Shown: positions 57,493-64,000 of the stretch, in pieces | Layout: each line of letters begins with the position of its first letter | How positions within the stretch are numbered: position 1 is the first letter of the stretch | NCBI GenBank assembly: GCA_947589075.1 | Contig: CANQBS010000005.1 | Coordinates: 18,527 to 82,526, forward strand | Length of the DNA: 64,000 nucleotides | From: an uncultured Acetatifactor sp. | GTDB taxonomy: Bacteria; Bacillota; Clostridia; Lachnospirales; Lachnospiraceae | Direction: 5' to 3' | Made by a program: the position numbers and the translations under genes | Notes under the pieces: model-generated | Seen by the model: only the letters and a program-made list of their open reading frames with translations | Database searches by the model: none | Told to the model about the DNA's origin: nothing

Positions 57493-58449
57493 TCATTGCT
57501 CATGGAACCATTCCGCCTCCGGATCCTGCCCCAGAACTTGTGCGATCCTGTCGATCATCTCATCCTCCTTCAGCCGGAACTTGATCTCCACGCGCCTGGA
57601 GGCCTCCGGATCTACTTTCCCGGTCACTTTATCATAGACCGGATCGCTGAAGGAACGTCCGTTTACGGTAAGCAGGGATCTCAGCTGTTCTATCTTTTCT
57701 TCCGATAATCCGTTTGCAGGATCCATGCAGAACTTCGCCACGGAATTGGCCCTGTTAAAGGAAAGCACCATGTTGGTCTGATAATCCGAGACCGTATCCG
57801 TATGGCCCTCAATAATGATCTCCGCTATATAAGGAATATAATTGTCCTGAAGCAGCACCCCCAGATACATGGGGATCACTTCCTCCAGTATGTCCTGTGC
57901 CTGTTTGGGCAGGCTGGAACTGTTAAAAGGAAACAGTACATCTGCGGAAAAGGTGATGGAGCCGGTCTGTGGATCCACCTTCATGGTGGAATTGTTGAAG
58001 CGCTCCTGCAGTTCTCCTATAATATCGGTACGGATACCTACAATATCCTGGAGCTCGCTCTTTGTATCCGCCAGCTCTTTCTGGGCGTTTTCCAGATTGG
58101 CCTGGGCATCCGCGATCTGCTGATAGGCCGTATTCAGTTCCTCCTGGGTCATGGCGGCCTGCTCATAAGCCGCCTGCAGCTCGGCCAGGGAGGCGGCCAG
58201 CTCTTTATTGGAGGCCTCTATCTCCAGCCTGGACTGCTCCAGATTCTCCTTTGCCTGTTCCAGATCCTGCTGCGCCGCATTGAGTTCCACCTGGGTGCGC
58301 TCCAGATCCGTTGTCTTCTGTCTGTAGATCGCCAGCGTAATGGCAATGATCAGGATAAAGATCAGGGTCAGTGCAGACATCATATCCGAAAAGGACTGCC
58401 AGTAGCTGGGTTCCTCAAAGGCTGCTCTTCTCTTTTGATTACTTTTCAT
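57493..58449 (-). CDS. MotB/OmpA-domain membrane protein (ZorB-like)
   Basis: A 318-residue stator-type protein. A short basic tail, then FSDMMSALTLIFILIIAITL with the conserved proton-path Asp (residue ~22) at the start of the single helix. Next comes ~100 residues of coiled coil (Gln/Glu/Ala-rich, ~46-150), then an OmpA-like peptidoglycan-binding domain (~165-300: EIIIEGHTDTVSDYQTNMVL, with the RxxxV end SRRVEIKF). It pairs with the MotA-like protein to make a proton-driven complex anchored to the wall. It overlaps the preceding gene by 11 bases. No flagellar genes are nearby. Confidence 0.88.
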   Translation of the reverse strand: MKSNQKRRAAFEEPSYWQSFSDMMSALTLIFILIIAITLAIYRQKTTDLERTQVELNAAQQDLEQAKENLEQSRLEIEASNKELAASLAELQAAYEQAAMTQEELNTAYQQIADAQANLENAQKELADTKSELQDIVGIRTDIIGELQERFNNSTMKVDPQTGSITFSADVLFPFNSSSLPKQAQDILEEVIPMYLGVLLQDNYIPYIAEIIIEGHTDTVSDYQTNMVLSFNRANSVAKFCMDPANGLSEEKIEQLRSLLTVNGRSFSDPVYDKVTGKVDPEASRRVEIKFRLKEDEMIDRIAQVLGQDPEAEWFHEQ

Positions 58450-59599
58450 AAATTTCCCTCATCTGATTAAATGTATACAATTGATTGGCGACTTCATCAT
58501 TCAGGAAGCTGCTGACCTCATCCAAATGTTTGGACTGCTCTTCCAGTTTTCTTGCCAGTTCCTCCTGCCTTGCCAGAAAATGCTCCATACTTTTTAAGAT
58601 ATTCTGATTCGCCTCCTGCAGCTGCCTCGTGACTTCCTCCATCCCCTGGTAACTCTGGAGACTTCTTTCCTGGGTTTTGCAGGCATAATTGATGGAACGG
58701 CCCAGCTTTTCAAAATCTGTCCCCATGGTCTGACTCATCTGGGACAAGAACTGATTCACGATCCTTTCCAATGCATAGGACTGTTCCGCCGCATTTCCCC
58801 TAAGCAGTTCCTGGATCTGCTTCATGGAGTTGGCCATATTGGCCTGATAGATCAGCATGGCCTTTGTGTTCTCATCCGCATTCTCAACCACCGGCGCCAC
58901 ATATTCTTTATAGGTATCCAGAAAGTCCTCCAGTTTTCCATAAGCGTCCGCCATAATGCTGCGGTAGATAAAATTGAAGATCAGGGAAAAGAAGATACCG
59001 TACACGGAGGTATGAAAGGCCACTTTCATGCCTTCCAGCAGAGGTCCCACATTATCCGAAATGGTATAAATATCATTCCCCCGAAAAGAGCTTAAGCCCA
59101 TGGACAGTCCCAGAAAAGTGCCCAGAATACCGAGACCAGTCAATGTTCCTGAAACCGCGGAGTTATAATGAGAGGATACCACCCGGTCCAGCAGATCCTC
59201 ATTGATATATTCCTCCAGGTCACAGGTCTGGGACAGACCCCGCCTGGTACGGAAGCTCTCCATCCGCTTCTGATATTTCAAAAACGCCTCGTCCAGATCC
59301 TCATTCTGGAAAACCCTTTCCCGCTTCTGATACAGTTTCCAGAGGGATCCCTCATTTTTCTTACGTTCTTCCAGGATCTGTTCCGCTGCCGCCGCCAGCG
59401 CATCGCTGCAGCAGTTCAGCCTCACAAAATTCACGGAAGAAATGATGAAAAGAATTCCGATGATCACCAGAAACCCTACATTGATCAGCAGATTGCTCAT
59501 GGAGGTTACCTCTCCCGTAAAAGCGCCGTTGATATACAAAATAAAGCCCAGTACCAAAAGATACAGCGGAAACAAAAACAAATACAGCTTATTTCTCAT
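58439..59599 (-). CDS. MotA/TolQ/ExbB proton-channel protein (ZorA-like)
   Basis: A 386-residue membrane protein. Four helices (~5-25, ~37-60, ~148-170, ~191-213) with a ~90-residue inside loop between helices 2 and 3, and the MotA/TolQ core SGTLTGLGILGTFLGLSMGL and GMKVAFHTSVYGIFFSLIFN. The tail (~214-386) is long, helical and cytoplasmic, ending in a heptad-rich stretch (LARKLEEQSKHLDEVSSFLN). That tail recalls ZorA of the Zorya anti-phage system more than flagellar MotA, though it is much shorter than in E. coli ZorA. I chose ATG 59599 (AGGAGGAGG six bases upstream). Confidence 0.86.
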   Translation of the reverse strand: MRNKLYLFLFPLYLLVLGFILYINGAFTGEVTSMSNLLINVGFLVIIGILFIISSVNFVRLNCCSDALAAAAEQILEERKKNEGSLWKLYQKRERVFQNEDLDEAFLKYQKRMESFRTRRGLSQTCDLEEYINEDLLDRVVSSHYNSAVSGTLTGLGILGTFLGLSMGLSSFRGNDIYTISDNVGPLLEGMKVAFHTSVYGIFFSLIFNFIYRSIMADAYGKLEDFLDTYKEYVAPVVENADENTKAMLIYQANMANSMKQIQELLRGNAAEQSYALERIVNQFLSQMSQTMGTDFEKLGRSINYACKTQERSLQSYQGMEEVTRQLQEANQNILKSMEHFLARQEELARKLEEQSKHLDEVSSFLNDEVANQLYTFNQMREIYEK

Positions 59600-59659
59600 A
59601 ATCAGCCTCCTCCTGCACGGTTCACACAAAATATTCCAATCAAAACCGCTTACTACAAA

Positions 59660-59806
59660 ATGAGTATACCACAAGCGCAGACCGGGAAGCGCCGCTTTAG
59701 CGGCATTTACCGGGCAAGCGGTGGATTGCAGGTATAATCCGCCGCATGGGCGGCGGCAAGCCGATGAAATCGGCTTGAATTCTGCGCTAGCAGAATTATT
59801 ATACCA
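59660..59806. promoter_or_regulatory. Hairpin-rich multi-promoter region upstream of the MotA-like gene
   Basis: A ~150-base block with two minus-strand extended -10 boxes, TGTGGTATAAT (TATAAT 59798-59803) and TGTGGTATACT (59663-59668), and a plus-strand GGTATAATCC (59731-59740). Palindromes between them: AATTCTGC/GCAGAATT flush with the first box, AAGCCGAT/ATCGGCTT, CCGCCGC/GCGGCGG flush with the plus-strand box, and GCCGC/GCGGC. The TGTGGTATAAT string also occurs in the 70-bp repeats at 10441-10630. Weak or no -35 boxes. With the argG upstream region this explains the gap 59600-60038. Confidence 0.6.
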
Positions 59807-59876
59807 CAAAAAACATTTATCCTCAATAAATATAAACAAATCTTAAGCGGGCAGAAGGAAAGTTTTTCTTTTTGTT

Positions 59877-59959
59877 GAATATTTATACAAAATATTCGTT
59901 TTTATGCTTATTTTATGCAAATATTATCTCTTGCATTCCCATATCTTTTGTTGTATAGT
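59877..59959 (+). promoter_or_regulatory. argG promoter with ArgR-like palindrome
   Basis: TTGCAT (59931-59936), 17 bases, TATAGT (59954-59959). Upstream lie GAATATT-7-AATATTC (59877-59897) and two GCATAAAA/TTTTATGC motifs that resemble arginine-repressor boxes; repression together with argC is inferred. Confidence 0.5.
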
Positions 59960-60038
59960 GTTTTAAGACCTGAGCCGGGCTGGGCAGAGCCCTTCCCGGA
60001 AAATGATCCAAACAAGAAATCAAACGGAGGCGTTACCT

Positions 60039-61262
60039 ATGAAGGAAAAGGTTGTACTGGCATATTCCGGCGGTCTGGATACCACCGCCATCATTCCCTG
60101 GTTAAAGGAAAATTTTGATTATGAAGTGATCTGTGTCTGCGTGGACTGCGGTCAGGCAGAGGAGCTGGACGGGCTGGAGGAACGGGCGAAGTTCTGCGGC
60201 GCCGAAAAGCTTTATATCTTAAACGTCATCGACGAATTCTGCGATGAATATATCGTACCCTGCGTACAGGCAGGCGCCGTCTATGAGAACAAATATCTGC
60301 TGGGAACTTCCATGGCAAGGCCCCTGATCGCCAAGAAGCTGGTGGAGATCGCGAGAAAGGAAGGCGCGGCTGCCATCTGCCACGGTGCTACCGGCAAAGG
60401 CAACGACCAGATCCGCTTTGAGCTGGGCATTAAGGCCCTGGCTCCCGATCTCAAGATCATCGCCGCCTGGAGAAACGACAAGTGGACCATGGATTCCCGG
60501 GAATCCGAGATTGAATACTGCAAGGCCCACGGCATTCATCTGCCCTTCTCCGCAGATTCTTCCTACAGCCGCGACCGCAACATCTGGCACATCAGCCACG
60601 AAGGGCTGGAGCTGGAGGATCCCGCCAACGAGCCCAACTATGAGCATCTCCTGGTATTATCCACCACGCCTGAAAAGGCTCCCGATCAGGGGGAATATGT
60701 TACCATGACCTTTGAAAAAGGAGTTCCCGCCTCCATCAACGGGGAAAAGATGAAGGTCTCCGATATCATCCATAAGTTAAACGAGCTGGGCGGAAAGCAC
60801 GGCATCGGGATCATCGATATCGTGGAGAACCGCGTGGTTGGCATGAAGTCCCGGGGCGTTTATGAGACCCCTGGCGGAACCATCCTGATGGAAGCCCATA
60901 AACAGCTGGAGGAACTGATCCTGGACCGCGACACCTACGCCATGAAGAAGGAGATGGGCGGCCGTTTCGCAAGCCTTGTTTACGAAGGCAAATGGTTTAC
61001 TCCCCTGCGGGAGGCTGAGCAGGCTTTCATTGAGAAGACCCAGGAATATGTGACAGGGGAAGTAAAGTTCAAGCTGTATAAGGGCAACATCATCAAGGCC
61101 GGAACCACCTCTCCCTATTCCCTGTACAATGAGAAGATCGCCTCCTTCACTACCGGCGACCTGTATGACCACCACGACGCGGAGGGCTTCATCAACCTCT
61201 TCGGGCTTTCCTGCAAAGTAAGGGCCATGAAGATGCAGGAGGCTGCGGCGAAGGAACAATAA
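60039..61262 (+). CDS. argG: Argininosuccinate synthase
   Basis: A 407-residue enzyme joining citrulline and aspartate with ATP. The N-type ATP loop is [18 protein letters not shown]; further marks are [36 protein letters not shown] and the citrulline/aspartate-binding [21 protein letters not shown] 60039 has GGAGG eight bases before it. It is divergent from the MotAB-like pair and the argC operon; no argH follows in the window. Confidence 0.97.
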   Translation: MKEKVVLAYSGGLDTTAIIPWLKENFDYEVICVCVDCGQAEELDGLEERAKFCGAEKLYILNVIDEFCDEYIVPCVQAGAVYENKYLLGTSMARPLIAKKLVEIARKEGAAAICHGATGKGNDQIRFELGIKALAPDLKIIAAWRNDKWTMDSRESEIEYCKAHGIHLPFSADSSYSRDRNIWHISHEGLELEDPANEPNYEHLLVLSTTPEKAPDQGEYVTMTFEKGVPASINGEKMKVSDIIHKLNELGGKHGIGIIDIVENRVVGMKSRGVYETPGGTILMEAHKQLEELILDRDTYAMKKEMGGRFASLVYEGKWFTPLREAEQAFIEKTQEYVTGEVKFKLYKGNIIKAGTTSPYSLYNEKIASFTTGDLYDHHDAEGFINLFGLSCKVRAMKMQEAAAKEQ

Positions 61263-61384
61263 GTTCCTGATATCCTTCGTAAGTTCCGCCCGTCATTCAG
61301 GCACCGGGTCAGGGAAAACTGCAGCTGCCCGGCAGAAACTTCCATACAACAAATCAGAAGAAACTGTTATCAGGAGAAGCTGTT

Positions 61385-61672
61385 ATGGGATTTTTAAGAG
61401 CACTGCCTTTTCTTTATCTCGGAGCTGTTAATATCGTCGGCTTCTTCATAATGGGTATTGACAAAAAAAGAGCCGTCCGGGGTGCCTGGCGCATCCCGGA
61501 GGCCACTCTTTTTTTCTGCGCCCTCTTAGGGGGAAGCCTGGGCTCCATCCTGGGAATGCGCTTTTTTCATCATAAAACAAGACACTGGTACTTTGTCTGG
61601 GGAATGCCCCTCATTCTGACGGCACAGATTCTCCTGGGGATCTGGATCTGTAAAATTCTTTCCATATATTGA
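61385..61672 (+). CDS. DUF1294 small membrane protein
   Basis: A 95-residue protein with three hydrophobic helices. The DUF1294 pattern is clear: NIVGFFIMGIDKKRAVRGAW with the DK-x-xA motif, RIPEATLFFCALLGGSLGSI and HHKTRHWYFVWGMPLIL. Function unknown; the family often accompanies cold-shock or nucleoid proteins as a fused domain. AGGAG precedes the ATG by nine bases. It lies 122 bases after argG. Confidence 0.88.
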   Translation: MGFLRALPFLYLGAVNIVGFFIMGIDKKRAVRGAWRIPEATLFFCALLGGSLGSILGMRFFHHKTRHWYFVWGMPLILTAQILLGIWICKILSIY

Positions 61673-61675
61673 GCA

Positions 61676-61718
61676 GGATTGTGAGAGCTGCGAAGCAGCG
61701 CAACAATCCGTAATCATT
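61676..61718 (+). terminator. Possible terminator after the DUF1294 gene
   Basis: GGATTGT (61676-61682) and ACAATCC (61703-61709) enclose a second stem GCTGC/GCAGC; a short T-rich stretch ending in five T follows nine bases later. Weaker T-run than the other terminators. Confidence 0.4.
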
Positions 61719-61781
61719 TTTGACACCCGAATCATATAGATGATCGCTTATGGATTCTCATTGTAAATAAGGATTAAGACC

Positions 61782-62285
61782 ATGACCGCACTGCAGATTA
61801 CATCCATGAAACAATTTATGAGCCAGTTTCTGGCAGGAGACGCCTTCGATGTCTTTCTTCTGGAGGAGGCCGTCATCTCCGCCGCCAACACCACCACCAT
61901 CGACGGGCATCTGAACCGGGAATTTTTCTCGGAAGAGGATCTTCTCTCCGGCCAGGTTCCGGATTATGATTTTATGCCCTGGAGCAATTTAAAAGGGCTG
62001 TGCTTTCACCTCATGAAAGGCAAGCGCACACCCCTTTCTTTTAAATTCATACTGCTCTTAAAGCCAGAGCTGGCAGAAAAGCTTCTCAGCCGGGAAGACA
62101 GTGATTTCGACCCCTCCCAGATAAGCGCCCTGGTGCTGACGGTCCGATATGACAAGGGCAGAGCGGTTCTCACCACCGGAGTCTCCATGCGGACCTTCCT
62201 TCTTTCCAAGGAGCCCGACAGGATCTGGGACAGGGCATTATCCTCCTATCTGGCCCAGAAAGGCATCTCTGCAGAGCCTCTTTAA
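61782..62285 (+). CDS. DUF5721-family protein
   Basis: A 167-residue soluble protein (ITSMKQFMSQFLAGDAFDVF, then LLEEAVISAANTTTIDG at the start). I recall this pattern as DUF5721, found mainly in Lachnospiraceae and of unknown function; no catalytic motif is visible. AAGGA lies before the ATG. Its stop codon shares the palindrome TTAA with the stop of the converging sulfatase gene, leaving no space for a terminator. Confidence 0.75.
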   Translation: MTALQITSMKQFMSQFLAGDAFDVFLLEEAVISAANTTTIDGHLNREFFSEEDLLSGQVPDYDFMPWSNLKGLCFHLMKGKRTPLSFKFILLLKPELAEKLLSREDSDFDPSQISALVLTVRYDKGRAVLTTGVSMRTFLLSKEPDRIWDRALSSYLAQKGISAEPL

Positions 62286-64000
62286 GATTCGGGCGTCTCT
62301 TCCGGAACCTGTTCTTCGTCCGGGATCTGCTCTTCTGCAGGGATCCACTCCACTGCCGGATTATAACCGCTGTTCTGGTATTCTTCCGGAAGCGCCTCCA
62401 TGATGGCATGATAATAGTCGTTTCTCAAGATGTCGGCGCTGAACTGCCATCTGTTCTTCATATCCTGCTGGCATTCTTCCATATACTGGTCACGGGCTTC
62501 TTCGGTATCCAGCTGCTTCTTCGTGCTGGGAATCCTGAGGATGCCGGTCTCGCCGGAAGGATCTCCGGAAGGATCAACCGAAGGATTACCGGAAGGATCA
62601 TGAGAAGCCTGATAATCTGCGTAGATCCCGGCAACTCCCCGTTCATCCACATATCCTGCGATATCGTTGGTTATGATCCCCTCCGCCTCCAGATCACTTC
62701 TCCAGATGGTCTTCTTATTGGTTCTGTCATAAATGACATTATCCGTAATGAAGCTCCGGTCCTTAAAGATCACCATCCCCTCTTCATCCGAGAAAATATC
62801 CTTTCCAGCGAACAGACGGGAATCGTAATCAAAGCCAAAAAGATTTAACAGGGTTGGCATCAGATCCATAGCTCCGCAAACCTTATCCACAATGACCGGT
62901 TCCTCCTCCATGCTCACATGCCACAGGATCAGGTTATTGCGGTAGATATCCAGATTGTCCGCGACGCTTTTTCCGGCCAGCTCATCCAGCTGGGACTGCT
63001 CCATGGCGTAAGGGTAATGATCGGCGCTCATGCAGATCACCGTCTTTTCAAGCTGTCCGGCCGCCTCAAGCTGCTCCAGCAGATATTCCAGGGCCTTATC
63101 CACCTCTACATGGCAGGCGATGTACGCCCTTGCATTTTCAGACATGTCCAGCCCCGACACCGCGTCCCGGTTCTTGGAAGACATGTAGTTGCCGGTAAAG
63201 CTGTAATTCATATGCCCGGAAACGGTCATGTAATAAATATTGAAATGCTCCTGGGTCACGTACTCCGGTATGGTGCTCTGCATCATCTCCAGATCGGAAC
63301 TGGGCCAGGTGCTGTGCTCCAGCGGGAACAGATACTGCCCCCATTCGGCTTCGCTCAGCTTTCCCAGTTTGGAGGCCTTAAAAATATACCCCAGATTGTT
63401 ATGGCTGATATTCCGGCTGTAATAATCCATGGTATTATCATGGTACGCCTTGCTTCCCACCCCCAGCTTCGCAAAAAACCTGGGTAAAGAAAAGGCCATG
63501 TCGTTGGACCCGCTCTTCCGCATACTGTGCTGTCCGTCGGGGATCAGCCCTGTCAGGTTGATGTACTCACCGTCGCTGGTGCTGGTGCTCCATAGGGGCA
63601 CATAGTAATTTTCACACACAAAGCCGGAATTTGCCAGCTTATACAGAGTCGGCGTCAATTCCTGGTCTATGGCGTAGGAGCAGAATCCCTCCGCCGTCAG
63701 GAAGATCAGATTATATCCCTCGAACATTCCCGTGTATTCATTTGTGGTCACAGGCTCCTGCCCCTGAATATAATCCGCCAGCCATGCCTGCTGGTCGTTG
63801 TCCGCCATCTGGTGCAGCAGGTCATAATCTATGGCAAACTCGCAGGGCTTTATCACCGGGGCCGGCGTGGGCTCCACGGTGGGCTCCACGGTGGGTTCCA
63901 CAGGCTGCACCGTCTCCGCGGGGCCTTCTTCCTCCGTCTCCGGCACAGGCGTCGGCGTGGCTTCCGCTGTCACAGGCTGCGCCACTGTAGGTACATATTC
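62282..64000 (-). CDS. LTA-synthase-like sulfatase, extracellular domain (cut by window edge)
   Basis: The last ~572 codons of a larger gene that continues beyond base 64000; its membrane helices must lie outside. The catalytic domain of lipoteichoic-acid synthase/phosphoglycerol transferase is visible: NLIFLTAEGFCSYAID, the nucleophile Thr region WSTSTSDGEYINLTG, IYYMTVSGHMNY and CMSADHYPYAME (metal-binding Asp-His). Before it is a Pro/Thr/Glu linker with VEPT repeats (63860-63905); near residue 480 is a PSGxPS repeat (62555-62600) and an acidic Glu/Pro tail ends the protein. It probably transfers glycerol-phosphate or a similar group outside the cell. Confidence 0.88.
   Translation of the reverse strand, partial: EYVPTVAQPVTAEATPTPVPETEEEGPAETVQPVEPTVEPTVEPTPAPVIKPCEFAIDYDLLHQMADNDQQAWLADYIQGQEPVTTNEYTGMFEGYNLIFLTAEGFCSYAIDQELTPTLYKLANSGFVCENYYVPLWSTSTSDGEYINLTGLIPDGQHSMRKSGSNDMAFSLPRFFAKLGVGSKAYHDNTMDYYSRNISHNNLGYIFKASKLGKLSEAEWGQYLFPLEHSTWPSSDLEMMQSTIPEYVTQEHFNIYYMTVSGHMNYSFTGNYMSSKNRDAVSGLDMSENARAYIACHVEVDKALEYLLEQLEAAGQLEKTVICMSADHYPYAMEQSQLDELAGKSVADNLDIYRNNLILWHVSMEEEPVIVDKVCGAMDLMPTLLNLFGFDYDSRLFAGKDIFSDEEGMVIFKDRSFITDNVIYDRTNKKTIWRSDLEAEGIITNDIAGYVDERGVAGIYADYQASHDPSGNPSVDPSGDPSGETGILRIPSTKKQLDTEEARDQYMEECQQDMKNRWQFSADILRNDYYHAIMEALPEEYQNSGYNPAVEWIPAEEQIPDEEQVPEETPES

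Noticed and set aside
57493..59599. Complete Zorya defence system or flagellar stator locus
   Set aside because: No ZorC, ZorD or ZorE and no flagellar genes adjoin; the flanks are arginine genes. Only the AB-like pair can be supported.

Overview
The window looks like chromosome from a Gram-positive, probably spore-forming gut clostridium of the Lachnospiraceae type. Grounds for this are strong GGAGG-type Shine-Dalgarno sites before nearly every gene, mixed GC content, a GerM-type lipoprotein, MinCDE, BlaI/M56 regulation, an LTA-synthase-like sulfatase, and several families (UPF0735, DUF1653, DUF5721, DUF6020-like, CmpB-like membrane protein) that are common there. No rRNA, CRISPR array, complete insertion sequence or prophage was seen. 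One tRNA-Gly(GCC) is present.

Layout. 0-10.4 kb (minus strand): a cut sensor/solute-binding protein, a mannose-6-phosphate isomerase fused to a ROK sugar kinase, a NUDIX ADP-ribose pyrophosphatase, minCDE, an endonuclease/exonuclease/phosphatase-family enzyme, ilvE, and a coupled pair (APH-like kinase plus ABC-class ATPase) behind three tandem 70-bp promoter-like repeats. 10.7-16.9 kb is an accessory patch: an Rpn nuclease, a bacterial-type PARG, a truncated PIN toxin with its small partner, a BlaI/M56-DUF4825 sensor pair with two operators, and a DinJ/YafQ module. 16.9-31.9 kb is core metabolism: folA, thyA, a beta-CASP metallo-hydrolase, an ABC exporter with a striking leader hairpin, tRNA-Gly, a NagZ-like glycosidase, an AT-rich stretch with an orphan transcription unit, the aspartate-to-threonine operon (UPF0735, hom, homoserine kinase, lysC), glyA and a lipid kinase. 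32-35.4 kb holds a PAP2 protein, a two-component system and a membrane protein. 35.4-46.9 kb is one long minus-strand block: GT2, mutY, DUF1653, holA, comEC, GerMN lipoprotein, histidine kinase, response regulator, comEA, threonine aldolase. 47-50.5 kb has envelope membrane proteins. 50.5-57.4 kb is the argC-GNAT-argJ-argB-argD operon, with an orphan solute-binding protein coupled to its end. 57.5-59.6 kb is a MotA/MotB-like (ZorAB-like) pair lying between argC and the divergent argG. The right end holds DUF1294, DUF5721 and the cut LTA-synthase-like sulfatase.

Functional links. GlyA, ThyA and FolA form the one-carbon/thymidylate cycle. The hom operon makes threonine, which the aldolase can cleave to glycine. 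ArgC, J, B, D and G cover much of arginine synthesis, and ArgR-like operator repeats lie in front of argC. ComEA and ComEC (DNA uptake) flank a response regulator / histidine kinase / GerMN-lipoprotein trio with the same layout as actinobacterial MtrA-MtrB-LpqB.

The best leads for something undescribed are the MotAB/ZorAB-like pair without other Zorya genes, the TATAAT boxes set flush against palindromes and amplified as 70-bp repeats, the ABC-exporter leader hairpin that buries the Shine-Dalgarno site, the AT-rich orphan transcript near 24 kb, and the competence genes wrapped around an MtrAB-LpqB-like module. All functions are read from sequence features and family knowledge; no database search was run.
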